Source of the DNA: CAYRML01 sp964425485
Lineage (GTDB): Bacteria; Bacillota; Dehalobacteriia; UBA4068
Direction: 5' to 3'
Length of the DNA: 21,666 nucleotides
Assembly: GCA_964425485.1 (NCBI GenBank)
Contig: CAYRML010000018.1
Coordinates: forward strand, 1 to 21,666
Position 1 is the stretch's first letter, and each line of letters opens with the position of its first letter. Of this stretch, positions 8,214 through 15,432 are shown piece by piece. Position numbers and translations under genes: made by a program. The notes under the pieces are model-generated. The model was given only the letters and a program-made list of their open reading frames with translations, did no database searches and had not been told where the DNA came from.

Positions 8214-8984
8214 TTACAAACCAAATATATGTAAATACCAGCCGATCAAATCTTTAGCATAAAGCAGAGAAATAAAGACACCCAAGCACAAACAAGGTCC
8301 GAAAGCAAAATGGGCCTTGCGGTTTTCTTTATTCAGGCGCAGCAGATAAATACCATAAATACCACCCCAGAGCAGGGCGATAAAAGTAGCCAGCAAGGCA
8401 CCCTGCCAGCCCAGCATCAGGCCGCAGACCGCCATCAGCTTGATATCACCGCCGCCAAAGCAATCGGGAATCGCCAGCGTCAGCAGAAACATAGGCAGGC
8501 TGATCACTACCAAACCAATCAAATGGGACAACAATGTGGTTTCAGGCGAGAAAAACAGCATAAGTATGGCCGGTACCAGCAATAACAGCACCAAGATATT
8601 GGGTATCTCCATGGTATCTTTATCAATAAAAGCAATGGTTAAAAGCAAAGCCGCAGCAGCAAAAGCGATAAAGGACCAGGCGGAAAATCCCCCACGACAA
8701 AAAATCAACAGCGCCGCCAGGCCCATCATGGCCTCTACCACAGGATAACGCGGCGAAATCTTTTCCCGACAGCCTTTGCAGCGCCCCCGCAGGCATAAGA
8801 AGCTGAATAAAGGCACCAGCTCGGCGGCCCTAAGGTTACGTTTGCAGCTGGGGCAAAATGAACGCCCCTTGGCCACTGAAATATGCAGAGGTAGGCGGTA
8901 AATAACCACATTTAAGAAGCTGCCGATGCAGCAGCCACAGAAAAATATGAAAAATCCCAGCAAAAAGTATAAAAAATAGAGCAT
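8214..8984 (-). CDS. pilD: Prepilin peptidase / N-methyltransferase PilD
   Basis: About 256 aa, polytopic membrane protease that cleaves prepilin leaders after the Gly and methylates the new N terminus. Using numbering from the upstream GTG at 8993: N-terminal GSFLNVVIYRLP at 24-35, zinc-site pairs CPSC (47-50) and CKGC (72-75), then the aspartyl protease residues Asp124 in IDKDTMEIPN and Asp183 in GGGDIK. All eight or so hydrophobic segments expected for the family are visible. The ATG at 8984 is favoured because AAGGTGG lies five bases upstream; GTG at 8993 would add three residues. It should process PilA, the three minor pilins here and the separate pilin at 18383..19180. Confidence 0.96.
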   Translation of the reverse strand: MLYFLYFLLGFFIFFCGCCIGSFLNVVIYRLPLHISVAKGRSFCPSCKRNLRAAELVPLFSFLCLRGRCKGCREKISPRYPVVEAMMGLAALLIFCRGGFSAWSFIAFAAAALLLTIAFIDKDTMEIPNILVLLLLVPAILMLFFSPETTLLSHLIGLVVISLPMFLLTLAIPDCFGGGDIKLMAVCGLMLGWQGALLATFIALLWGGIYGIYLLRLNKENRKAHFAFGPCLCLGVFISLLYAKDLIGWYLHIFGL

Positions 8985-9036
8985 CGCATCCACCTTGCAC
9001 CTAAAATATAAAATTCAATCCGGCAGTAAGAATTAC

Positions 9037-9068
9037 TAAATACCCCCGCCGGCCGGCGGGGGTATTTA
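9037..9068. terminator. Perfect 32-bp palindrome after pilA (likely leaky terminator)
   Basis: The two 16-base halves are exact reverse complements with no spacer, centred between 9052 and 9053, and the core (CCCCCGCCGG/CCGGCGGGGG) is extremely GC-rich in an AT-rich region. On the minus strand the stem is followed by AGTAATTCTT, only moderately U-rich. It begins 16 bases after the pilA stop, so it probably stops most transcription after the major pilin, letting a minority continue into pilD and the assembly genes, and it should also protect the pilA message 3' end. Confidence 0.75.
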
Positions 9069-9084
9069 TGTAGTTATTTATCGA

Positions 9085-9528
9085 TTACGGGGTAGCGTCG
9101 GTAACAGTAAACATTTCTTCACCGTTAGCTGTATCAGGTGCGGCTTTATATACGACCTGTTTGGCGCCATCACCGGTGACAATTGTGAAGGTCTCAATCT
9201 TGGCATGACTATCAACAGTCAGAGTACCTGTGGTCAATGTGGTTGACATGCCGGACAAAGCATTAACATCAGCGATTTTGGATTCAATATAACCAGGGAT
9301 GTCAGCAATAGCCATACCTGCACCGTATCTGTCGGAAGCAACAGTTTGTGCACCAACCAGAAAAGTTCTCGCTTCAGAGATAGCTGTTTTTTCTTTAGAC
9401 TTGTCAATATAACCTGTCATAGCAGGAATAGCAATAGCAGCCAAAACAGCAATAATAACTAAAACAACAATAAGTTCAACCAAGGTAAAACCTTTTTTGT
9501 CTTTTTTAAGTTTTTGCAAATTAAACAT
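9085..9528 (-). CDS. pilA: Major type IV pilin PilA
   Basis: 147 aa. Leader MFNLQKLKKDKKG, cleavage after Gly13, then FTLVELIVVLVIIAVLAAIA with Glu at mature position 5, the classic type IVa N-terminal helix. The mature protein of about 134 residues has a small C-terminal domain without cysteines, so no disulfide-bonded D-region; it is one of the shorter, simple pilins common in Gram-positive and deltaproteobacterial systems. The ATG has AAAGGAG eight bases upstream. First gene after the c-di-GMP riboswitch and directly before the palindrome, the position expected for the most abundant product. Major status is inferred from position and size. Confidence 0.95.
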   Translation of the reverse strand: MFNLQKLKKDKKGFTLVELIVVLVIIAVLAAIAIPAMTGYIDKSKEKTAISEARTFLVGAQTVASDRYGAGMAIADIPGYIESKIADVNALSGMSTTLTTGTLTVDSHAKIETFTIVTGDGAKQVVYKAAPDTANGEEMFTVTDATP

Positions 9529-9605
9529 ATGTATTACTCCTTTCTTTTCTTTACATTTTATATCTAAAAATCATTAACATGATTTCGATATCAAAAAACA
9601 CAAAA

Positions 9606-9636
9606 GATAGCTGCGAGAAATTATCAGGAAGCTATC
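9606..9636 (-). other. Stem-loop in the pilA leader
   Basis: GATAGCT at 9606-9612 pairs with AGCTATC at 9630-9636 (7 bp, 17-base loop) in the pilA leader between the riboswitch terminator and the gene. No U tract follows, so it is not a terminator; it could stabilise the 5' end of processed pilA message. Structure was judged by eye. Confidence 0.4.
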
Positions 9637-9640
9637 ATAG

Positions 9641-9668
9641 AAAAATAAAGCCATAAAGGATATGGCTT
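9641..9668 (-). terminator. Riboswitch-linked intrinsic terminator upstream of pilA
   Basis: On the minus strand AAGCCATA (9668-9661) pairs with TATGGCTT (9655-9648) around the loop TCCTT, 8 bp, followed by TATTTTT. It lies between the c-di-GMP aptamer and pilA, so it is the likely expression platform. The 3' strand UAUGGCUUU (9655-9647) can also pair with AAAGCCAUG inside the aptamer (9781-9773), a possible antiterminator. Confidence 0.7.
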
Positions 9669-9725
9669 GTCTTATTAACTTTATTTTGCAACCCTAGATT
9701 GACCATAATCTATAATACTCCATAC

Positions 9726-9824
9726 ATTTACAGAGGCAACCGGCTGTCCTATCCTCAAAAAGGACTTAGACCCATGGCTTTGCGTCACATATTTTCATAT
9801 GCTTTGCCTTTAAGACATATAAAT
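9726..9824 (-). ncRNA. c-di-GMP-I (GEMM) riboswitch upstream of pilA
   Basis: The minus-strand RNA contains the GEMM core in order: AAAGGCAAA, a short hairpin closed by a GAAA tetraloop (GCAUAU GAAA AUAUGU), GACGCAAAGCC, AUGGGUCUAAG, a second hairpin (GUCC ... GGAC), then AGCCGGUUGCC. A closing P1 can form between AUUUAUA (9824-9818) and UGUAAAU (9732-9726). This class binds the second messenger c-di-GMP. It lies between a consensus promoter and a terminator, about 200 bases before pilA, so it should control the whole pilus operon. Whether ligand turns expression on or off is not settled by eye. Confidence 0.93.
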
Positions 9825-9848
9825 ACAGAAACACCCACCTACCCCCAT

Positions 9849-9877
9849 ATTATACCTTTATTGGCAATAAGTGTCAA
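9849..9877 (-). promoter_or_regulatory. Consensus promoter of the pilus operon
   Basis: On the minus strand TTGACA (9877-9872), a 17-base spacer, then TATAAT (9854-9849): a perfect vegetative sigma match. Transcription should start near 9842, some 18 bases before the aptamer. A strong promoter followed by a riboswitch and terminator implies control mainly after initiation. The AT-rich stretch 9878-9993 beyond it shows nothing else I can identify. Confidence 0.9.
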
Positions 9878-9993
9878 TAATTGTCGTAAATATTTTTTAT
9901 TATTTTATTTAATAACAATATCTATCATTAACATATATTAAGATTAGATCAGCCACGGTAAATTCCCTTTTACAAATTTACATATTTTCCCAT

Positions 9994-10026
9994 AAAAAAA
10001 TCCGGTTAATTAACCGGATTTTTTTT
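9994..10026. terminator. Palindromic terminator of the serine operon
   Basis: A perfect palindrome, ATCCGGTTAA/TTAACCGGAT flanked by seven A and seven or more T, so each strand gives a 9-10 bp stem followed by a U tract. It lies 10 bases beyond the stop of the DUF1015 gene and ends the serC operon; the other strand has no gene to terminate here. Confidence 0.92.
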
Positions 10027-10035
10027 AATATTATT

Positions 10036-11274
10036 TTAATCAAGCTCGTGGATAAACAGACCGCTTCTCAGCTTAGGCTCAAACCAGGTGGATTTGGGAG
10101 GCATTAATTTTCCAGCATCGGAAACAGCAAAAAGCTCCTCTATCTGCGTCGGATACATAGCAAAAGCTAAGCACATATCACTATTGGCTCTTTTCTCCAA
10201 CTCCTTCAGTCCCCTGATACCGCCAACAAAATCGATTCGTTTGTCTTTGCGTGGATCCTGGATGCCTAAAATCGGCGTCAGGAGATTATCCTGAAGTAAA
10301 GATACATCCAGGCCTTGGACAGGGTCTTGAGAACGTATTGAATCCTTGGCCGTCAGCTTATACCACTGACCATCCAGATACATACCAATATCAGCCTTAA
10401 TCTGGGGCTTGTACGGATCTGTGCCGGTTTCTTCAATATCGAAGGATTTGGTCACTTCCCGCAAAAATTCTTCTTTGCTATAGCCGTTCAGATCTTTGAC
10501 CACGCGATTATAGTCCATGATCATCAACTGATCATGCGGAAAAAGCACAGATAAGAAATAATTGAATTCCTCATCACCGCTGTAATCAGGATGTTCAGCA
10601 CGTCTTTTCAGGCCGACTTTGACGGCAGAGGCAGTGCGATGATGGCCGTCAGCTATATAAATGCTCTCGATTTCCGCAAAAGCTGCACCAATATCTGCAA
10701 TATCGTAATCATCATCAATGCGCCATACGGCATGCCGAATACCATCGGGCGAGGTGAAATCATATAAAGGAGCCTTCTTTTTTATCTTATCAACTACTTG
10801 ATCGATAGTCTTATGGGCATGATAGGCCAAAAAAATAGGACCGGTCTGAGCATTGCAGATATCAACATGATTGATGCGGTCAATCTCTTTATCCTCCCTG
10901 GTATTCTCATGCTTCTTGATGACATTATTAAGATAATCATCAATAGCGGCGCAACCCACCAAACCTGTCTGCGCGCGGCCATTCATAGTCAGCTCATAAA
11001 TATAGTAGCAGTTTTTGCCTTCCCGAACAAAGATGCCCTCTTGTACCATCTGCCACAGCATATCTCTGGCTTTAGCATAAACCATATCATCATAAGGGCT
11101 GACCTCCGGCGGAAATTGGGTCTCCGCCCGGTCTATCTGCAAAAAGGACAGCGGCTCTTTGACAACTTCAGCCAATGCCTCTTCTCGATTATAAACATCA
11201 TAGGGCAATGCAGCCACCTGGCTGGCAATATCTTCCCTCGGCCTGATAGCATCAAACGGTCTGATAACAGCCAA
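10036..11274 (-). CDS. DUF1015 family protein, candidate serine-metabolism enzyme
   Basis: 412 aa, full length. N terminus AVIRPFDAIRPREDIASQVA and C terminus MPPKSTWFEPKLRSGLFIHE are both hallmark ends of the DUF1015 family. The centre holds KKHENTREDKEIDR (120-133) and IADGHHRTASA (207-217). The DGHHR box recalls the GxxR motif of ParB/sulfiredoxin-fold proteins, a fold that includes archaeal free-serine kinase SerK and staphylococcal SbnI; that comparison is mine, by motif only. It is the last gene of a T-box controlled serC-serA operon, so a role in serine or phosphoserine chemistry is plausible, but none is shown. The start is TTG: AAGGAGG lies seven bases upstream, a very strong site, and the protein then begins in register with the family. 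Confidence 0.9.
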   Translation of the reverse strand: MAVIRPFDAIRPREDIASQVAALPYDVYNREEALAEVVKEPLSFLQIDRAETQFPPEVSPYDDMVYAKARDMLWQMVQEGIFVREGKNCYYIYELTMNGRAQTGLVGCAAIDDYLNNVIKKHENTREDKEIDRINHVDICNAQTGPIFLAYHAHKTIDQVVDKIKKKAPLYDFTSPDGIRHAVWRIDDDYDIADIGAAFAEIESIYIADGHHRTASAVKVGLKRRAEHPDYSGDEEFNYFLSVLFPHDQLMIMDYNRVVKDLNGYSKEEFLREVTKSFDIEETGTDPYKPQIKADIGMYLDGQWYKLTAKDSIRSQDPVQGLDVSLLQDNLLTPILGIQDPRKDKRIDFVGGIRGLKELEKRANSDMCLAFAMYPTQIEELFAVSDAGKLMPPKSTWFEPKLRSGLFIHELD

Positions 11275-11303
11275 ACTAATTCCTCCTTAATTAATCAATA
11301 AAT

Positions 11304-12710
11304 TTATGATAACTTAAAAGCCTTTTTCAAAACATAGCTTTTGACCTGGCTCAATTCTTCCAAAGTACAACTGGTTCCTTCCCGACCGATACCGGTCATC
11401 TTATAACCACCGAAGGGCTGCCCCGTCTGACGATAATTGCCATGATCGTTGAGCACCACAGCGCCGGCCTGAAGCTGGCGGCCAACACGCAGAGCGCGCA
11501 TGATATCCTTAGTGATGACACCCGAAGAAAGCCCATATTGCGTGGCATTGGCGATCTCTATGCCTTCCTCCTCCGTAGAAAAGGGGATAAGGGGGAAAAT
11601 CGGCCCGAATATTTCCATATCAAGGGCCACATCCATATCCTTTCTCACATCGGCTAAAACCGTCGGCGGCATAAAAGCACCTTGGTGTTTGCCTCCAAGC
11701 AGGCATTTGGCTCCGGCGGCCAAGGTGGCCTCAATTTGTCGCTGCACCCTTTCCGCCGCCTCCTCGGAAATCAAACAACTCATATCATTGCTTTCATCCA
11801 TGGCATCGCCCATTTTGACCTTTTTCAGGCGTTCCACAAGCTTTGCAGTAAATTCATCATATATTTTTTGCTGCACTATCAATCTCTTGCAGGAACAGCA
11901 GGTCTGTCCGGCATTGACAATACGGCTGCTGGCAATACTTTCCACAGCTGCATCCACATCTGCATCTTCAAAAATCAAAGTAGGGTCATTACCCCCCAGC
12001 TCCAAGAACATATGCTTGAGCGAGCCGGCGCCAATTTGCGCCATTTTGATGCCGGTTTGGGTGCTGCCGGTGAGGCTGATGGCCTGCACATCCGCATGGG
12101 CCAGCAGATATTCCGTGCAATCATCCCTGGTGCAAACCATTCCTTGGCAAACACCTTCGGGCAAACCGGCCTCATGCAGGAGCTCAATAATTTTCAGCAC
12201 CGCCAGTGGATCACGAGAGGGAGCCTTGACAATGCAGACATTGCCCATAATCAAAGCTGGGGCAACCTTATGCGCCATCATCTTAGTGGGATAATTGAAA
12301 GGCACCACACAGGCAACCGTACCTAAAGGCTCGCGTGTGGTAAATATGAGATCATTCTCAAAAATACCGCTTTGATTATCGGTACGGATAACCTCGCCAT
12401 AGAGATGACTGGCCCTTTCCACGAAAGCACGGGTCACAGCCGCCACATCGGTATTATCAGCTCGGCTTTGCTTGATGGGCTTACACAGCTCCGCAGTCAG
12501 CAGAACAGAAAGCTCTTCCAGGTTTTCTCCTACCAAATCAGCAAAATCATAGAGTATCTTAGCTCGTCTGTGCATGGGCAGATTGCCCCAGCTTTTCTTG
12601 GCGGCCGTAGCTTTGGCCACCATAGCCTTAATCTCCTGAGGGCCGGATACGGGCACTTCGCCCACCAAAGCGCCGCTAGCAGGATTATAGACCTTCAGCA
12701 TCTCTGTCAT
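11304..12710 (-). CDS. NAD(P)-dependent aldehyde dehydrogenase
   Basis: 468 aa, full-length ALDH superfamily enzyme that oxidises an aldehyde to an acid or acyl thioester. Visible: PFNYP with Asn139 (oxyanion), Lys162 in VKAPS, coenzyme loop TGSTQTG (214-220), general base Glu237 in LELGG, and catalytic Cys271 in GQTCCSCKR. Cys272 and Cys274 beside it are extra. EIFGPIFP and GGYKMTGIGRE are the usual C-terminal motifs. AAGGAGG precedes the ATG by eight bases. It overlaps nothing and lies between serA and the DUF1015 gene under the same T-box. The substrate is unknown. One idea is a non-phosphorylating glyceraldehyde-3-phosphate dehydrogenase making 3-phosphoglycerate for SerA; semialdehyde or lactaldehyde dehydrogenases are equally possible. 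Confidence 0.92.
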   Translation of the reverse strand: MTEMLKVYNPASGALVGEVPVSGPQEIKAMVAKATAAKKSWGNLPMHRRAKILYDFADLVGENLEELSVLLTAELCKPIKQSRADNTDVAAVTRAFVERASHLYGEVIRTDNQSGIFENDLIFTTREPLGTVACVVPFNYPTKMMAHKVAPALIMGNVCIVKAPSRDPLAVLKIIELLHEAGLPEGVCQGMVCTRDDCTEYLLAHADVQAISLTGSTQTGIKMAQIGAGSLKHMFLELGGNDPTLIFEDADVDAAVESIASSRIVNAGQTCCSCKRLIVQQKIYDEFTAKLVERLKKVKMGDAMDESNDMSCLISEEAAERVQRQIEATLAAGAKCLLGGKHQGAFMPPTVLADVRKDMDVALDMEIFGPIFPLIPFSTEEEGIEIANATQYGLSSGVITKDIMRALRVGRQLQAGAVVLNDHGNYRQTGQPFGGYKMTGIGREGTSCTLEELSQVKSYVLKKAFKLS

Positions 12711-12723
12711 CTTAAGGACCTCC

Positions 12724-13887
12724 TTATTTGATGGCTCTGGTTTTTAGTACTCCTTCAATAGCTTCAATTTTCTCGATCATTTGCGGGGTAGTCGGCGTTT
12801 CCAAATCAACGAGGGTATAAGCCCAGTCACCCTTGCTTTTATTCGTCATATCGGAAATGTTGATATTTTCACCTGCCAAAGTGGCAGTGAATTGGCCCAA
12901 CATATTAGGAATATTGTGATGGCAAATAGCAATACGTCCGGCCTGGGTGCATACACCCATAGAACAACTGGGATAATTGACGGAATTTTTGATATTACCA
13001 TTTTCCAAATAATCCTTAAGTTGGTTAGCGGCCATTATGGCACAATTATCTTCCGATTCCTTAGTGGAAGCTCCCAGATGCGGGATAGCGATAACATTTT
13101 TCATCAAAGCAGTTTTAGGCACAGGAAAATCCGTGATATAACGGCCGACTCTACCGGATTCCAAAGCCTCAATCATATCATCATCGTTGACCAAAGAATC
13201 GCGGGAAAAATTGAGGATAACAACCCCCTCTTTCATCATATCAAAGGCCTTTTTATTGAACATGCCCTTAGTAGCGTCGGATAAGGGAGTATGCACGGTA
13301 ATATAATCGCATTCCCTAAAAATTTCCTCGATAGCAGTAGTATGTTTGATATATTTAGAAAGCTTCCAAGCCGCATCCACAGAGATAAAGGGGTCAAAAC
13401 CATAAACATCCATACCTAATTTGTTGGCGGCATTAGCTACCAGCACGCCAACCTTGCCTAAACCGATAACCCCCAGTTTTTTGCCCTTAATTTCCTGACC
13501 GGCAAATTGAGCCTTATTTTTTTCCACCAATTTGGCCACATCCGGATCATCCTTGACGCTATTGACCCAATTGATGCCTTCCACCATGTTGCGGGAGGCC
13601 ACCAACAAAGCCGCAATAACCAATTCTTTGACGCCATTGGCATTGGCTCCGGGCGTATTGAATACCACAATGCCCCGATCCGCGCATTTGTCTAAAGGAA
13701 TATTATTGACACCGGCACCGGCGCGGGCAATGGCCAAAAGATTAGAAGATAATTCCACTTCATGCAGATTAGCGCTTCTAACCAGCACCCCATTGGCTTG
13801 CTGAAAATCTTCTACTTGTTGGAAATTATCTTTCAAGAGATTTAAACCAATATCGGCAATTTTATTCAAGCATATATATTTGAACAT
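12724..13887 (-). CDS. serA: D-3-phosphoglycerate dehydrogenase SerA
   Basis: 387 aa; oxidises 3-phosphoglycerate to 3-phosphohydroxypyruvate, the first committed step of serine synthesis. NAD-binding GVIGLGKVG at 139-147, substrate-loop ARAGAGVNNIPL at about 54-65, catalytic Arg229 in NFSRDSLV, and His270 in IPHLGAST. The final 75 residues (ICHHNIPNMLGQFTATLAGE...) form an ACT domain, which could bind serine for feedback control. The segment before His270 reads ITDFPVPKTA, without the Glu that most D-2-hydroxyacid dehydrogenases use (DVFxxEP), the short form also seen in some clostridial SerA proteins. It ends overlapping nothing and sits 13 bases after serC. AAGGGG precedes the ATG. Confidence 0.95.
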   Translation of the reverse strand: MFKYICLNKIADIGLNLLKDNFQQVEDFQQANGVLVRSANLHEVELSSNLLAIARAGAGVNNIPLDKCADRGIVVFNTPGANANGVKELVIAALLVASRNMVEGINWVNSVKDDPDVAKLVEKNKAQFAGQEIKGKKLGVIGLGKVGVLVANAANKLGMDVYGFDPFISVDAAWKLSKYIKHTTAIEEIFRECDYITVHTPLSDATKGMFNKKAFDMMKEGVVILNFSRDSLVNDDDMIEALESGRVGRYITDFPVPKTALMKNVIAIPHLGASTKESEDNCAIMAANQLKDYLENGNIKNSVNYPSCSMGVCTQAGRIAICHHNIPNMLGQFTATLAGENINISDMTNKSKGDWAYTLVDLETPTTPQMIEKIEAIEGVLKTRAIK

Positions 13888-13900
13888 ATTTTTCTACCCC

Positions 13901-14986
13901 TTATTTTGTATTTTCTGCTTCAAATAAAGTCATAAATTTAATCAAAGCTTCTACACCGGCCAAAGGCATGGCATTATAGAGGCTGGCTCTCATACCACCA
14001 ACAGTACGATGGCCCTTGATATTTTCAAAACCGGCGGCTTTGGCCTCTTTGACAAATTTGGCATCCAATTCATCATCCCCTGTAACAAAAGGAATATTCA
14101 TCAAAGACCGGTCTTTTTTGGCCACGGTACCTTTGAAGAGCTTGCTATTATCCAGATAATTATATAAAAGTGCGGCTTTTTTCTCATTACGTTTTTGCAT
14201 TTCCGTCAATCCACCCATTTCTTTTACCAGTTTGAAAACTTTGCCGCAGATATAAATACCATAGCAGGGCGGAGTATTATACAAAGAATTATTATCAGCA
14301 TGGATTTTATATTTAAACATGGTGGGTGTGCCAGGCAGCACATCATCCGTAATCAAATCCTCGCGGATGATAACAATAACCACACCGGCCGGCCCAATAT
14401 TCTTCTGCACTCCGGCAAAAATCAAACCATATTTAGTAACATCCACCGGCTGAGAAAGTATGTCGGAAGACATATCGGCCACCAAAATCTTGCCTTGAGT
14501 ATCCGGCAAATCATGATAGGTGGTGCCATAAATGGTGTTGTTATGGCAGATATAAACATAGTCCGCATCATCGGAAATCGGCAGATTATTAAGATCAGGG
14601 ATATAGGAAAAAGTCTTATCCTCGGAAGAAGCAATAACATTAACCTTGCCATAGATCTTAGCTTCGGCAATAGCCTTTTTGGACCATTGTCCGGTGTTGA
14701 TATAATCAGCCACTCTATTTTTCATCAGATTCATGGGTATCATAGCAAATTGCTGAGACCCGCCACCTTGCAAAAACAACACCTTATAATTATCCGGGAT
14801 ATTCATAAGCTCCCGCAAATCCTTTTCTGCATCTTCAATAATTTGTTTAAAAGCAGCGGAACGATGGCTCATTTCCATCACGGACATACCGGCACCTTGA
14901 TAATCAAGCATTTCCTCGGCTGCTTCCTTCAGCACTTCTTCCGGCAAAATTGCCGGTCCGGCTGAAAAATTATAAACTCTTGTCAT
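13901..14986 (-). CDS. serC: Phosphoserine aminotransferase SerC
   Basis: 361 aa; PLP enzyme that converts 3-phosphohydroxypyruvate and glutamate to phosphoserine. It begins TRVYNFSAGPAILPEEVL, the standard family start. Later motifs are GMSVMEMSHRS (33-43), FLQGGGSQQFAMIPMNL (71-87), VADMSSDILSQP (169-180), and the PLP lysine Lys195 in AGVQKNIGPAG. The C-terminal RTVGGMRASLYNAMP block is intact. I chose ATG 14986 because AAGGGGGAA lies just upstream; a frame to 15028 would enter the T-box terminator. It is the first gene after the T-box, with serA 13 bases behind it, as in many Firmicutes serine operons. Confidence 0.97.
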   Translation of the reverse strand: MTRVYNFSAGPAILPEEVLKEAAEEMLDYQGAGMSVMEMSHRSAAFKQIIEDAEKDLRELMNIPDNYKVLFLQGGGSQQFAMIPMNLMKNRVADYINTGQWSKKAIAEAKIYGKVNVIASSEDKTFSYIPDLNNLPISDDADYVYICHNNTIYGTTYHDLPDTQGKILVADMSSDILSQPVDVTKYGLIFAGVQKNIGPAGVVIVIIREDLITDDVLPGTPTMFKYKIHADNNSLYNTPPCYGIYICGKVFKLVKEMGGLTEMQKRNEKKAALLYNYLDNSKLFKGTVAKKDRSLMNIPFVTGDDELDAKFVKEAKAAGFENIKGHRTVGGMRASLYNAMPLAGVEALIKFMTLFEAENTK

Positions 14987-15013
14987 AAAGATTCCCCCTT
15001 CGAAGATATATAT

Positions 15014-15225
15014 AAAAAACCTCTCCATCCCATCAGGGACGAGAGGTTATTCCCGCGTTGCCACCCACATTGCCTACAAAAGGCCAACTCATATCCGCAA
15101 TATCGGGCGGACCCGTCACAATTCATCATTGGCCACTCCGGGGCGGAATCCTCAGATATTGCGGGCTGACTCGCAGCAACGTCAGCTCTCTGTACCGACA
15201 AAAATCACGGACTCCCCTTCATCAT
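15014..15225 (-). promoter_or_regulatory. T-box leader of serC, probable tRNA-Ser sensor
   Basis: On the minus strand a Stem I with AAGGGGAGUCC base, GUGA loop-E element, AGAGAGCUGAC...GUUGCUGCGAGUCAGC distal arm, and GCCCCGGAGUGG closing side. It is followed by the T-box GGGUGGCAACGCGGGA (15066-15051). A terminator (AACCUCUC at 15048-15041 with GAGAGGUU at 15025-15018, then UUUUU) ends it. The T-box UGGC (15063-15060) pairs with an acceptor end GCCA, that is a G73 tRNA such as tRNA-Ser. The specifier-loop strand reads AUAUCUGAGG, offering UCU (Ser) at 15156-15154; AUC (Ile) overlaps it, but tRNA-Ile has A73. Uncharged tRNA should permit transcription of serC-serA-ALDH-DUF1015. Confidence 0.92.
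15018..15048 (-). terminator. T-box attenuator terminator
   Basis: AACCUCUC pairs with GAGAGGUU with a second short UCCC/GGGA stem inside, followed by UUUUUUA on the minus strand. It is the competing structure to the T-box antiterminator that uses GGGUGGCAACGCGGG. Confidence 0.9.
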
Positions 15226-15249
15226 GTTAAGCAATATTTATTTGAGGTA

Positions 15250-15278
15250 ATTTTACCTTTTTTGCTATCGGATGTCAA
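15250..15278 (-). promoter_or_regulatory. Promoter of the serine operon
   Basis: On the minus strand TTGACA (15278-15273), a 17-base spacer, and TAAAAT (15255-15250). The start should fall near 15243, about 20 bases before the T-box Stem I, as expected for a leader-controlled transcript. Confidence 0.85.
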
Positions 15279-15432
15279 TAGTTTTTATAAAAATATTACC
15301 GATTTAGTAGGTAAACTTTACCACTTAGGCATAAGCGCACTGTAAATATACTATAATAAAATTTCCGATGGCCTCATACGCAGATCAGAGTAAGACATTC
15401 CAAGATATTTCAATAAGAGGAAAATATCAATA

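Noticed and set aside
11500..12294. Plus-strand 264-codon open frame
   Set aside because: Antisense shadow of the aldehyde dehydrogenase; composition S/L-rich and no ribosome site.
14195..14965. Plus-strand 256-codon open frame
   Set aside because: Antisense shadow of serC, rich in His and Ile, as expected from reverse reading of biased codons.
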